Source of the DNA: Paraburkholderia hiiakae
Lineage (GTDB): Bacteria > Pseudomonadota > Gammaproteobacteria > Burkholderiales > Burkholderiaceae
Reading direction: 5' to 3'
Assembly (NCBI RefSeq): GCF_904848665.1
Contig: NZ_CAJHCQ010000018.1
Coordinates: 62,001-126,000, forward strand
Length of the DNA: 64,000 nucleotides
A program made the translations under genes and the position numbers. Numbering within the stretch: position 1 is the first letter of the stretch; every line of letters starts with the position of its first letter. A model generated the notes under the pieces. It had not been told where the DNA came from. It saw only the letters and a list, made by a program, of their open reading frames with translations, and searched no databases. Shown here piece after piece: positions 1 to 8,617 of this stretch.

Positions 1-1434
1 ACCACGTATGCCGAGCTGCTCGCGCTCGTCAATCGCAGCGCCCGCGTGCTAGTGGAAGACATGAGGTTGCAGCCGGGAAATCGCGTGCTGTTGCGCGGGC
101 CGAACACGCTGCAGATGGCGGTGGCGTTCCTCGCGTCGCTCAAGGCAGGTCTCGTGGTGATTCCCACCATGCCGCTGCTGCGCGCGAAGGAACTCAAGCA
201 GATTGCAGCCAAGGCGCAGGTTTGCGCGGCGTTGTGCGACGTGCGCCTCACCGAAGAACTCGCGCGCTGCATGGACCCCGCCGACGAATTCTTTTGCGAA
301 GGCATAAAGCAGGTTTGCTATTTCCACGACGACTCGCCTGGCACCCTGGAAGCGCTCGCAGCAGGCAAGCCAGCGGACTTCACGGCGTGCGACACAGCCA
401 GCGACGACGTCTGCCTGATCGCCTTCACGAGCGGCACGACGGGCATGCCTAAGGGCTGCATGCACTTTCACCGCGACGTGATCGCGATGTGCGACCTGTT
501 CCCGCGCCACATCCTGAAGCACACGGCCGAGGACGTGTTCTGTGGCACGCCGCCGCTCGCGTTCACGTTCGGGCTGGGAGGGCTGCTGTGTTTTCCGATG
601 CGTGTCGGCGCGTCGACAGTGCTGATCGAAAAGCTCACGCCGGCGCTGCTGCTCGACACGATCCAGCGTTTTCACGCGACGATCGTCTTCACCGCGCCTA
701 CGTTCTACCGGCAGATGGCAGCACTTGTCACGCAGTACGATCTTTCCAGCCTGCGCAAGACGGTATCCGCCGGCGAGGCGCTGCCGCAGGCCACGCGCGA
801 CCTGTGGCGCGACGCGACGGGCATCGAGATGATCGACGGCATTGGCGGCACCGAGCTGATCCATATCTTCGTCTCGTCCGCGGGCGCCGATGTGCGCCCC
901 GGCTCGATCGGTCGCGCCGTGCCCGGCTACGTCGTGCAGGCGCTGGACAATGACCTGCAGCCGGTGCCCCCCGGCGTGACGGGCAATCTCGCCGTGCGTG
1001 GCCCGACCGGCTGCCGCTACCTCGCCGACGAACGCCAGGCGGTGTTCGTACGCGGCGGCTGGAACCTGCCCGGCGACGCCGTTTCCATCGACGCTGACGG
1101 CTATGTGTACTATCAGGCCCGCTCCGACGACATGATCGTTTCGTCGGGCTACAACATCGCGGGGCCCGAAATCGAGACCGTACTCATGCAGCACCCCGCC
1201 GTGGCCGAGTGCGGCGTAACCGGCGTGCCCGACGAACTGCGTGGCCAGGTGGTGAAGGCGTTCGTCGTCTTGCGCCCTGGCTTCAGCGCTAGCGACGCCC
1301 TGGTCTCCGAGTTGCAGAACTTCGTGAAGAACGCCGTGGCGGCGTACAAGTATCCGCGCTTGATCGCGTTTATCGACGCATTGCCGCGCACCGAGACCGG
1401 TAAGCTCAAGCGCTCGGCGTTGCGGTCGATGTGA
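1..1434 (+). CDS. AMP-dependent aryl-CoA ligase (benzoate / 2-aminobenzoate-CoA ligase type), 5' truncated
   Basis: Adenylate-forming enzyme that would activate an aromatic acid with ATP and CoA. The frame is open from base 1 to the TGA at 1432-1434, so the start lies left of the window; 477 residues are visible and ligases of this group usually have about 540. The adenylation P-loop FTSGTTGMPKG lies near visible residue 142, the GGTE motif follows in mid-protein, and the C-terminal PRTETGKLKR carries the lysine needed for adenylation. The segment around CMHFHRDVIAMCD and PPLAFTFGLGG is of the kind seen in 2-aminobenzoate and benzoate-CoA ligases. Substrate is inferred from similarity only; no ring-degradation genes lie downstream, and any operon partners would be to the left. 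Confidence 0.85.
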   Translation, partial: TTYAELLALVNRSARVLVEDMRLQPGNRVLLRGPNTLQMAVAFLASLKAGLVVIPTMPLLRAKELKQIAAKAQVCAALCDVRLTEELARCMDPADEFFCEGIKQVCYFHDDSPGTLEALAAGKPADFTACDTASDDVCLIAFTSGTTGMPKGCMHFHRDVIAMCDLFPRHILKHTAEDVFCGTPPLAFTFGLGGLLCFPMRVGASTVLIEKLTPALLLDTIQRFHATIVFTAPTFYRQMAALVTQYDLSSLRKTVSAGEALPQATRDLWRDATGIEMIDGIGGTELIHIFVSSAGADVRPGSIGRAVPGYVVQALDNDLQPVPPGVTGNLAVRGPTGCRYLADERQAVFVRGGWNLPGDAVSIDADGYVYYQARSDDMIVSSGYNIAGPEIETVLMQHPAVAECGVTGVPDELRGQVVKAFVVLRPGFSASDALVSELQNFVKNAVAAYKYPRLIAFIDALPRTETGKLKRSALRSM

Positions 1435-1513
1435 GGCGAAAGGAATACTACGTAAACCTTTGGCTTTTTAACGCTTTCGAACCACCGGCCGCCTGAAAAG
1501 ATACGCACAATTT

Positions 1514-1649
1514 TGCGCATATTGGCGGTCTGACTGCACTTTTGAGCAATATTGTGCGCATTTCCTGGAACGAAGCCTACATCGCCTCGATGCGCATAAT
1601 CATGCGCAAAATGGCTGAACTCGACCTATAATGCGCAGCATGATGCGCA
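1514..1649. promoter_or_regulatory. Array of six TGCGCA elements over the hipBA promoter (probable operator)
   Basis: The self-complementary hexamer TGCGCA occurs at 1514, 1555, 1591, 1603, 1632 and 1644. Two pairs have identical 12-base start-to-start spacing (1591/1603 and 1632/1644), and 41-base steps recur (1514 to 1555, 1591 to 1632). The flanks are A/T-rich, giving half-sites like TGCGCAAAA. HipB-type antitoxins are known to bind several dyads upstream of and overlapping their own start and to repress with HipA. The array covers exactly the region between the upstream ligase and hipB, so autoregulation is the simplest reading. The function is inferred; the repeats are directly visible. 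Confidence 0.6.
1627..1632 (+). promoter_or_regulatory. Perfect -10 hexamer TATAAT overlapping the first hipB ATG
   Basis: TATAAT is a perfect sigma-70 -10 box, but its last two bases are the A and T of the first possible hipB start at 1631. A transcript from it would begin near 1638-1640, at the in-frame ATG codons at 1640 and 1643, giving a leaderless or nearly leaderless mRNA. No good -35 lies 16-18 bases upstream, so the box could be fortuitous. Confidence 0.4.
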
Positions 1650-1918
1650 AAAAAACCGCGAACCTCTCGATTTCCAATGTCGAGCGCCTGTCCGAAGACC
1701 TGCGCGCGACGCGCCGCGAGCGCAAGCTGACCCAGCTGGCACTGGCTGAGCAGGCGGGCGTCGCCCGCCGCACGGTCACGAACGCTGAACACGCAGGCAA
1801 CGTCGGCATACGTGAGCTCTGCCGCCTCGCAAACGCGCTCGGCTATGAAGTCGTGCTTCGCCCCATGGACACCGTCATCCTCGAGGACCTGAACGACATA
1901 TTCAGGGACGACGAATGA
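1631..1918 (+). CDS. hipB: HipB-like antitoxin, XRE-family DNA-binding protein
   Basis: 95-residue helix-turn-helix protein whose core, from LSEDLRATRRERKLTQLALA through VARRTVTNAEHAG, is a XRE/Cro fold of the HipB type. It should dimerise, bind the TGCGCA repeats around its own start and neutralise the HipA kinase encoded next. Its last four bases overlap the hipA start (ATGA at 1915-1918), so the two are translationally coupled, antitoxin first. In-frame ATG codons at 1631, 1640 and 1643 are all possible starts; no Shine-Dalgarno precedes any of them, and the TATAAT at 1627 favours the downstream ones on a leaderless transcript. Confidence 0.85.
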   Translation: MRSMMRKKTANLSISNVERLSEDLRATRRERKLTQLALAEQAGVARRTVTNAEHAGNVGIRELCRLANALGYEVVLRPMDTVILEDLNDIFRDDE

Positions 1919-3150
1919 CCGCCGACGCTTCATTCGACCTCGAGCGGCTCCTGCGCGAAATTCGCAATCTGGAAGTCCACACACCGCAGGGCCCGAGCGG
2001 TCTGCTCGCGCGCGAAAGCCGCTTCGTCTTCAATTACGGCGACGTGCCGGACACGGCCGCCATATCGCTCACCATGCCGGTGCGGCGCCAGAGTTATGCG
2101 AGCGGCGACCTGATGGGCATCTTCGCGATGAACCGGCCAGAGGGCTACCTGCGCTTCGTCATCGAAGAGCGGCTCGCGCGTTACGGCGCGCCAAGCGACA
2201 TGTTTCTGCTCTTTCTCGCCGGTACCAATCAGATCGGACGGCTCACGTATTCCGTGCCGGGCGAGCGCGTGCCGCAGAGCGAAGGGGAGCGTCTGGACGA
2301 ATTGCTTTCCTCGCCATCGGGCCGGCTGTTCGAGCGCCTGATCGACCGCTATGCGCTCGGTTCGGGCATCTCCGGCGTGCAGCCAAAGGCAGTGGTTCCG
2401 CTCGCCGCTGAAACCGCCTCGCGCCCCGCGGAACACACGGCGCTGCCCCTGCCCACGGTGATCGTGAAGGCGGAAGGCGATGACTTTCCCGGGCTCGCGC
2501 GCAACGAATACTTCTGCATGTCGGTGGCGAAGGAGGCGGCGCTCGAAGTTCCCGACTTCTGGCTTTCCGAAGACGGCAAGCTCTTCGTGATGTCACGCTT
2601 CGACCGCGAGCCGAACGGCACGCCACTTGGATTCGAGGACATGAGCGTGCTCACCGGCAAAGCCAAGTACGAGGGCAGCTACGAGATGATCGCGAAGGCC
2701 GTGGACATCTATACGCGTTCGGACCCGGCGCAAAAACGCCGCCTTTTCGAGCGCATCACCCTCTCGTGCCTGTTACGCGACGGCGATGCCCACATGAAGA
2801 ACCTGGGAATCCTCTATATCGATCCGACCGGGCCGCGCCGTCTTGCTCCGGTGTTCGATGTGGTCTGCACGGACATCTATCCGGATCTCGACGGGCGCAT
2901 GGCGCTGAGCCTCAACCGCAGCAAGACTTTCCCGCTGCCTGCGGAACTCCATGCCTTTGCCCGGCGCCTCGACCTGCGCCAGACCGAAAGCGAGGAGATC
3001 ATGGCGCGCCTGCACGACGCCTATCTCACGGTCGCCGAGCGCTTCTCGGAGGACCGGCGATTCCACGAGGGCGATCTGCTCGCAAAGATCCGTCGGGCCG
3101 TCGAACGGCCGGGCGTCAAACCCGTCTCACGCCCGAAGCTCGTGCGCTAG
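1915..3150 (+). CDS. hipA: HipA-like serine/threonine kinase toxin
   Basis: 411-residue member of the HipA family (E. coli HipA has 440), kinases that phosphorylate aminoacyl-tRNA synthetases and induce growth arrest. The N-terminal HipA domain is followed by SGISGVQPKAVV, the ATP-binding/autophosphorylation-loop region, then the kinase core with GDAHMKN at residues 290-296 (catalytic Asp291, Asn296) and FDVVCTD with Asp315 in the metal-binding position. All catalytic residues are present, so it should be active. It starts inside the end of hipB, the standard antitoxin-toxin layout. The next gene converges 38 bases downstream. The target is unknown. Confidence 0.88.
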   Translation: MTADASFDLERLLREIRNLEVHTPQGPSGLLARESRFVFNYGDVPDTAAISLTMPVRRQSYASGDLMGIFAMNRPEGYLRFVIEERLARYGAPSDMFLLFLAGTNQIGRLTYSVPGERVPQSEGERLDELLSSPSGRLFERLIDRYALGSGISGVQPKAVVPLAAETASRPAEHTALPLPTVIVKAEGDDFPGLARNEYFCMSVAKEAALEVPDFWLSEDGKLFVMSRFDREPNGTPLGFEDMSVLTGKAKYEGSYEMIAKAVDIYTRSDPAQKRRLFERITLSCLLRDGDAHMKNLGILYIDPTGPRRLAPVFDVVCTDIYPDLDGRMALSLNRSKTFPLPAELHAFARRLDLRQTESEEIMARLHDAYLTVAERFSEDRRFHEGDLLAKIRRAVERPGVKPVSRPKLVR

Positions 3151-3188
3151 GCGCGCGAGCACGGTCATCGACGCCCCGGCCGCCTGCA

Positions 3189-5879
3189 TCAGCTCTTGCC
3201 CGACTCCTGCAACGCGAACGCCATGCGTTTGTCCGCCGCGTCGTAGCGGCACACGACTTTGGCGCCCTCCTTTACACCGCCTTTGAGCATTTCCTTCGCC
3301 AGTTCGTTCTCCACCGCCTGCTGCATCTTGCGCTTCAACTCGCGCGCACCGAACTCCGGCCGATACCCATCCACCGCGAGGTAATCGATCACGCTGTCGT
3401 CGAACGTCAGGTCGATGTCCTGGCTACGCGCCATGCGCCGGACCTGCTCGAGTTGCAGACGCACGATCGAGCGCAGTTCGTCGCTGCTGAGCGGCTGGAA
3501 CAAGATGATCTCGTCGATACGATTCAGGAATTCCGGCCGGAAGTGCTGGCGCAACTCGCCCATCACGGCACCCTGCATCGACCCTTCGGCACTAGAGAGG
3601 AAACCCGGCCCCGAGCGCTTCTGCCCCGAGACCACGTCGGAGCCGAGATTGCTCGTCGCGATCACGACCGTATTGCTGAAGTCGACCACGCGCCCCTTGC
3701 CGTCGGTGAGCCGCCCGTCGTCGAACACCTGCAGCAGCACGTTGTAGACGTCGGAGTGAGCTTTCTCGATCTCGTCGAGCAGGATCACGCAATAGGGGCG
3801 GCGGCGGACCTTCTCGGTCAGCTGCCCGCCTTCGTCATAGCCGACATACCCCGGTGGCGAGCCGATCAGCCGCGACACCGCATGACGCTCCATGTACTCG
3901 CTCATGTCGATGCGCACGATGGCGTCCTCGTCGCCGAACACCACTTCGGCCAACGCCTTCGCAAGCTCTGTCTTGCCGACGCCAGTCGGCCCGAGGAACA
4001 GGAACACCGCCGTGGGCCGCCGCCCGCGCCGCAGCCCGGCGCGCGAGCGGCGCACCGCGTCGCTTACCGCGACGATGGCCTGCTCCTGGCCGATCACGCG
4101 CTCATGCAGCCGCTTTTCCATTTCGAGCAGTCGCGAGCGCTCTTCGGCGGTCAGCTGCGTGACCGGCACGCCCGTGAGCTTCGAGACGATCTCCGCGACA
4201 TCTTCGCTCGTCACGTCCGAGGTCACGGTGCCGAGCTGACCTTTCCAGTCATTGGTGGCCTGCGCGAGCGCCTTTTCCTTGTCGGCGATCGGCTCGTCCA
4301 GCGTGTGCGCTCGCTCGAAATTCTTGCGCGTCGCCGCGTAGTCCTGCTCGCGCCGCAACTGCGCCAGTTCCGCCTCGAGTTCGAGAATCGCCGCGGGCCG
4401 CGAAGTGGCCGAAAGATGCACGCGCGCCGCCGCCTGATCGACCAGATCGATCGCCTTGTCGGGCAGGAAGCGCCCCATCACGTAACGGTCCGATAGCTCG
4501 GCCGCCGAAACGAGCGCGTCGTCGCGAATGGTGACGTGGTGATGCACCTCGAGCTTGTCGCGCAAACCGCGCAGGATATTGATCGTCTGATCGACGCTCG
4601 GCTCGGAGACGAACACAGGCTGAAAGCGCCGCTCGAGCGCCGCGTCCTTCTCGATGTACTTCTGGTACTCCGAGAGCGTCGTAGCACCGATCAGGTTCAG
4701 CTCGCCGCGCGCCATGGCCGGCTTGAAGACGTTGGCGATGTCGAGGCCGCCTTCGCCGCCGCCCTGGCCCGCGCCGACAATCATGTGCACTTCGTCGATG
4801 AAAAGCACGAGGCTCTCGCGCTGCGCCGAGATTTCCTCCATCACGCCTTTCACGCGCTCTTCGAATTCGCCGCGATACTTCGCGCCCGCAATCAGACCGT
4901 TGACGTTCAGCTCGACGAGCCGCCGCCCGCGCAGCGATTCGGGCACGTCGCCGTTGAGCATGCGTTGCGCGAGGCCTTCGGCGATCGCCGTCTTGCCCAC
5001 GCCCGGTTCGCCGATCAGCACCGGGTTGTTCTTGCGCCGGCGCGCGAGCACCTCCACCACGGTCTCGATCTCGCTCGAACGTCCGATCACAGGGTCGAGC
5101 TTGCCTTCGCTCGCAAGCGCCGTGAGGTCGCGGCTGTATTGATCGAGCTGCGGCGTCGTGCTCGGGCCATTCGCGGCGGGACGCTCGCGCTTGTCGCCCT
5201 GGGCCTCCACGAGCCGCTGCAGCACCTTCTGAGGCGTGACGCCGTAGCGGCCGAGCAAATGGCCCGCAAAACTTTCCGGCACCTGCGTGAGGCCGAAGAG
5301 CAAATGCTCGGGCGCGACGTAGCTGTGACCCAGTTCGCGCGAGACGAGAAATGCGCGATCGAGCGCGCCCTTCAGGCGTGGCGAGACGCCGATGCGGGTG
5401 TCCTCGGGAACAGTCGTGCCTTCGCGCTTCTGCGCATTGGCGTCGATGAACGCGCGCACATCGTCGGGCTGAATGCCGAGACGCTTGAGGATCGCCGCGC
5501 CGGCGTCGTTGCCCGCGAGTTCGTAAAGCAGATGCTCCGTGTCGACCTCGCGCCGCCCGAACTGCACCGCCCGCTCCGCCGCGCGCTGCAGCAATTCGCG
5601 CGCCACGTCGCTGAAATAGCGCTCGACGATGGCGCCGTCGCTCGCTTCCATCGCCTGCGGCGGGGGCTCGCCCGCCGCGTCGCCGGTATCGCCTGCGCCG
5701 TCTGCCTGCTGCGAGGCGCGAAACAACGCCTCCAGCGGGCTCAACGTGCGCTGATGCCGCGTGAGCTGCGCGTAGTGATAGTCGCAGACATCGAGAAAAC
5801 GCCGCCTGCCGTCCTGCAATACGGCGACCCGCACCGTCGCGGGGCGCACGCCGCAGATATCGCAGTTGAACTGAGCCAT
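3189..5879 (-). CDS. ClpK/ClpC-like AAA+ unfoldase or disaggregase with N-terminal zinc motif
   Basis: 896-residue Hsp100 ATPase. The N-terminus carries Cys6-x2-Cys9 and Cys32-x2-His35, a likely zinc knuckle, then two Clp_N repeats (about 75-225). AAA-1 has Walker A GEPGVGKT near residue 290 and Walker B LVLFIDEVH. A short middle domain follows, nearer ClpC than ClpB in size, and AAA-2 has GPTGVGKT near 630 and ILLDEIEKAH. A zinc-type N-terminus, Clp_N repeats and a short middle domain recall the ClpK/ClpG stand-alone disaggregases linked to heat tolerance. Where ClpC has its [LIV]GF ClpP-docking loop this protein has GPGF, so partnership with ClpP is uncertain. The ATG at 5879 follows AAGGAGACGA; a longer open frame reaches 5936 without a ribosome site. 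Confidence 0.85.
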   Translation of the reverse strand: MAQFNCDICGVRPATVRVAVLQDGRRRFLDVCDYHYAQLTRHQRTLSPLEALFRASQQADGAGDTGDAAGEPPPQAMEASDGAIVERYFSDVARELLQRAAERAVQFGRREVDTEHLLYELAGNDAGAAILKRLGIQPDDVRAFIDANAQKREGTTVPEDTRIGVSPRLKGALDRAFLVSRELGHSYVAPEHLLFGLTQVPESFAGHLLGRYGVTPQKVLQRLVEAQGDKRERPAANGPSTTPQLDQYSRDLTALASEGKLDPVIGRSSEIETVVEVLARRRKNNPVLIGEPGVGKTAIAEGLAQRMLNGDVPESLRGRRLVELNVNGLIAGAKYRGEFEERVKGVMEEISAQRESLVLFIDEVHMIVGAGQGGGEGGLDIANVFKPAMARGELNLIGATTLSEYQKYIEKDAALERRFQPVFVSEPSVDQTINILRGLRDKLEVHHHVTIRDDALVSAAELSDRYVMGRFLPDKAIDLVDQAAARVHLSATSRPAAILELEAELAQLRREQDYAATRKNFERAHTLDEPIADKEKALAQATNDWKGQLGTVTSDVTSEDVAEIVSKLTGVPVTQLTAEERSRLLEMEKRLHERVIGQEQAIVAVSDAVRRSRAGLRRGRRPTAVFLFLGPTGVGKTELAKALAEVVFGDEDAIVRIDMSEYMERHAVSRLIGSPPGYVGYDEGGQLTEKVRRRPYCVILLDEIEKAHSDVYNVLLQVFDDGRLTDGKGRVVDFSNTVVIATSNLGSDVVSGQKRSGPGFLSSAEGSMQGAVMGELRQHFRPEFLNRIDEIILFQPLSSDELRSIVRLQLEQVRRMARSQDIDLTFDDSVIDYLAVDGYRPEFGARELKRKMQQAVENELAKEMLKGGVKEGAKVVCRYDAADKRMAFALQESGKS

Positions 5880-6074
5880 TTCGTCTCCTTGGAAGCTGTG
5901 CGCAGCGCGTGCGCCGCCCGCGACCAGGAATGGCACGAGGCATGCCCACGCGAGTGCCGCATGAATGCGCTAACGAATGCCGAAGCGAAGTTCAGACGTC
6001 ATCGTAACGTCGAATCGAACTGCGCGTCGTCAAGAGGAGACGTTTGCTAATCGATGGCGTTGCCTCGCGCGGCG

Positions 6075-7187
6075 TCAAACGTCCTGGCGCGCTGCCGGGT
6101 TGGCTGCATCGCGGGCTTGCGCCGCCGGGTCGCGTATCCATGCAGTCAGCAAGGTGGACGAAACGGCGAGGATCACCGGCCCGATGAAGAGCCCGACGAT
6201 CCCGAAGGCGAACAAGCCGCCGAGCACGCCGGAGAGAATCAGCAGCATCGACAGATTGACGCCGCGCCGGATCAGCACCGGACGCACGAGGTTGTCGAGC
6301 ATGGCGACCATCACGGACCACACCGCGAGCAGGATGCCCGCGATATGCGCGTCATGCACGAACAGCCAGATGACGCCGCCGAGCAGCGGCAGCGTCGGGC
6401 CGATCTGCGCGAGACAAAGCATGAGCATCACGGCGGTGAGCACGCCCGCTCCCGGCACCCCGGCCACCCACAGGCCGATGCCGCCGAGCGCCGACTGCAG
6501 GATCGCCGTCACGACGATGCCGAGCGCCACCGCGCGAACCGAAGCGCCCGCGAGCTTGACGGCCTGCTCGCCCTGGGCGGGAGCCACGCGAATGGCGAAG
6601 CGCGTGACATAGTCGGCGGCATGCTCGCCGTTGCTGTACAGAATGCCCGTGATGATGACCGTGATGAACATGTGCATGACAAACACGCCCACCGAGGCGG
6701 CATGGCCGATCAACCAGTGCGCTGCGATCGAAACGTACGGTTCGAGTTGCGCGAGCAGGCCGCCTGGGCCGGCGTCCGAAAACTCCTGCCACTTGCCGGC
6801 AATGCGAGCGCCAACCACGGGAATGTCGCTGACCCACTGCGGCGGCGCCGTCAGCGCATAGTCGGGCAGCTTGCGGATCAGCTCCATGATCTCGCCGCCG
6901 TGCAACGCGAGCGTCGAGATGGCTTCATAGAGCGGCAGCACGATCACGAACAGAAGAATGAGCAGCATCACGAGCGTGGCGAGCCAGCGGCGGTTGCCGC
7001 AGCGCCGCTCGATGGCTTTCATGGCAGGCCAGGTCGCGACGACGATCGTCGTCGCCCAGATCAGTCCCGGGAGGAACGGGCGCATGACGTAGAGGCTGCC
7101 GATCGTCAGTGCGCAGAGTATGGCGACAACGAACAGGATGCGGGCCAGGTCCGGCATAAGTTGCGGCTTCACGTCTTGCGGCTTCAC
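6075..7187 (-). CDS. ydiK: AI-2E family permease, YdiK-like
   Basis: 370-residue inner-membrane protein of the AI-2E transporter family (PF01594), with about eight hydrophobic segments. It aligns by eye with E. coli YdiK throughout, including the N-terminal PFLPGLIWATTIVVATWP and the C-terminal SGVLGGLFAFGIVGLFIGPV. Family members have been tied to autoinducer export or Na+/H+ exchange; the substrate here is unknown. The start is GTG at 7187, six bases after GAGGAGAAG-type Shine-Dalgarno. The 12-base unit gtgaagccgcaa is repeated at the 5' end, giving KPQDVKPQL. An ATG at 7157 is a possible shorter start. It lies 195 bases upstream of the Clp gene on the same strand. Confidence 0.82.
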   Translation of the reverse strand: MKPQDVKPQLMPDLARILFVVAILCALTIGSLYVMRPFLPGLIWATTIVVATWPAMKAIERRCGNRRWLATLVMLLILLFVIVLPLYEAISTLALHGGEIMELIRKLPDYALTAPPQWVSDIPVVGARIAGKWQEFSDAGPGGLLAQLEPYVSIAAHWLIGHAASVGVFVMHMFITVIITGILYSNGEHAADYVTRFAIRVAPAQGEQAVKLAGASVRAVALGIVVTAILQSALGGIGLWVAGVPGAGVLTAVMLMLCLAQIGPTLPLLGGVIWLFVHDAHIAGILLAVWSVMVAMLDNLVRPVLIRRGVNLSMLLILSGVLGGLFAFGIVGLFIGPVILAVSSTLLTAWIRDPAAQARDAANPAARQDV

Positions 7188-7346
7188 GTACTTCTCCTCA
7201 CAGCAGGGCGCGCCTCATGGCGCCGACGCGCTAGTCTATATCGGATACGCTACGAATCCCTTTTAAAAGTGCCCCAGCGCAGCCGTACGGAACGCACTCT
7301 GGAATAATGGCCCTTTCCCCGACCCTGCAACGAAGAAGAGCCAGCC

Positions 7347-8135
7347 ATGACCGCAACCGATACGAAACTGCCCTGCGTGCTCCTTACCAACGACGATGGC
7401 ATCGACGCGCCCGGCCTCGCCGTGCTCGAAGCCGTGGCCGCCGAACTCGCGCACGAAGTCTGGGTCGTCGCGCCGGAACACGACCAGAGCGGCACCTCGC
7501 ACTCGATCAGCCTGCATACGCCGCTGCGCGTCTCCCGGCGCGGCGAGCGACGCTTCGGCGTGCTCGGCACGCCGGGCGATTGCGTGGTGATGGCGGTGCG
7601 CCAGCTCATGGGCGATGTGCGCCCTTCGCTGGTGCTCTCGGGCATCAACCGCGGCGGCAACCTTGGTGTGGAGACGATGTTCTCCGGCACGGTAGGCGCA
7701 GCCATGACAGGCCTTTTGCTCGGCCTGCCGTCCATCGCTTTGAGCCAGACCTTCCGTGACCGCGAACGCGTGCGTTGGGACACCGCCCGCGCGCTCGCGC
7801 CGGACGTGATTCGCCGCCTCGCCGCCGTGGCGCACGACGCGCCCGTCTGCCTGAACGTGAATTTCCCCGATATCGACGCGAGTGCGGCGGGACCGCTCAC
7901 GGTCACGCGACAGGGCGTGGGGCTGGTGCAAGGTATCGACGTCGTGCCGCAGATCGACCCGCGCGGCATGGATTACCACTGGCTGCGCTTCAATCGCGGC
8001 CCGCGCGAAAACGGGCCCGACAGCGAAACAACCGTGGTGAACTCCGGCCGCGTTTCGGTCACGCCGCTGCATTTCGAACGCACCGACGAAAATACCTTTG
8101 TCACGTTGCAGGCCGCGCTCGGCGCTGCGGCCTGA
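7347..8135 (+). CDS. surE: 5'/3'-nucleotidase SurE
   Basis: 262-residue SurE-family metallophosphatase that dephosphorylates nucleoside monophosphates and is a stationary-phase survival protein. The metal-binding LLTNDDGIDAPG puts Asp16 and Asp17 in place, and GTSHSIS, GTPGDCV and SGINRGGNLG are the other signature blocks. The ATG follows a weak AGAAGAG site. The usual surE-pcm-nlpD-rpoS neighbourhood is absent, so this may be a second copy outside that cluster; that is an inference from context. Its 3' end is 14 bases from the convergent thioesterase gene. Confidence 0.93.
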   Translation: MTATDTKLPCVLLTNDDGIDAPGLAVLEAVAAELAHEVWVVAPEHDQSGTSHSISLHTPLRVSRRGERRFGVLGTPGDCVVMAVRQLMGDVRPSLVLSGINRGGNLGVETMFSGTVGAAMTGLLLGLPSIALSQTFRDRERVRWDTARALAPDVIRRLAAVAHDAPVCLNVNFPDIDASAAGPLTVTRQGVGLVQGIDVVPQIDPRGMDYHWLRFNRGPRENGPDSETTVVNSGRVSVTPLHFERTDENTFVTLQAALGAAA

Positions 8136-8149
8136 ACATGGCCCGGTGA

Positions 8150-8587
8150 CTATTCGCGCGCGGCGAACTCCATCGCCCGCGCGATTGCATCGCGAATGTC
8201 CTCAGGAATGCCAATCGACTTGTGAGTGTCGAGCGAAGTGGTGACGATGGTCTGGCGTGCCGCCATGCGCAGCACGCCGTCCACGCCCGTGCAGGCCCAC
8301 GCGAGCGTGAGCGACGCCCCGCCGAGGCGCTCGACGTCGAGCGAAAGCCAGACCTCGTCGCCCATTTTGCTCACCGCCTTGAAATCCACTTCGAGCCGCA
8401 CGGTCGGCATACCCACGCGGCGCTCGCCTATCACGCCGTGATAGCCCTCTTGCGGCAGCAACTCGTCAATCCACGACTCGACGAGATCGTTGAAGAGGAC
8501 GAAATACTGCGGATAGAACACGATGCCGGCGGGATCGCATTCCGAGAAGTGAATCTTGTGTTTACGGCGATACGTGGGCGTCGCCAT
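8150..8587 (-). CDS. Acyl-CoA thioesterase, YbgC / 4-hydroxybenzoyl-CoA thioesterase family
   Basis: 145-residue single hotdog-fold protein. IHFSECDPAGIVFYPQYF contains the catalytic Asp18 of the 4-hydroxybenzoyl-CoA thioesterase clade and is followed by the family's FNDLVESWIDELL helix. It should hydrolyse an acyl- or aroyl-CoA in the cytoplasm. The aryl-CoA ligase at the left edge of the window makes an aromatic substrate conceivable, but the two genes are seven kilobases apart and probably unrelated. Confidence 0.82.
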   Translation of the reverse strand: MATPTYRRKHKIHFSECDPAGIVFYPQYFVLFNDLVESWIDELLPQEGYHGVIGERRVGMPTVRLEVDFKAVSKMGDEVWLSLDVERLGGASLTLAWACTGVDGVLRMAARQTIVTTSLDTHKSIGIPEDIRDAIARAMEFAARE

Positions 8588-8617
8588 GTGTGCCTCCTGT
8601 CTTGCCTGCTCGCGGCG

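Noticed and set aside
2766..6050. Two long rightward open frames opposite the Clp ATPase gene
   Set aside because: Antisense shadows of a high-GC gene; no ribosome sites and Arg/His-rich products with no recognised motif.
5880..6074. Heat-shock (sigma-32) promoter before the Clp gene
   Set aside because: A TTGACG was found on the minus strand but no -10 at the proper distance; not called.
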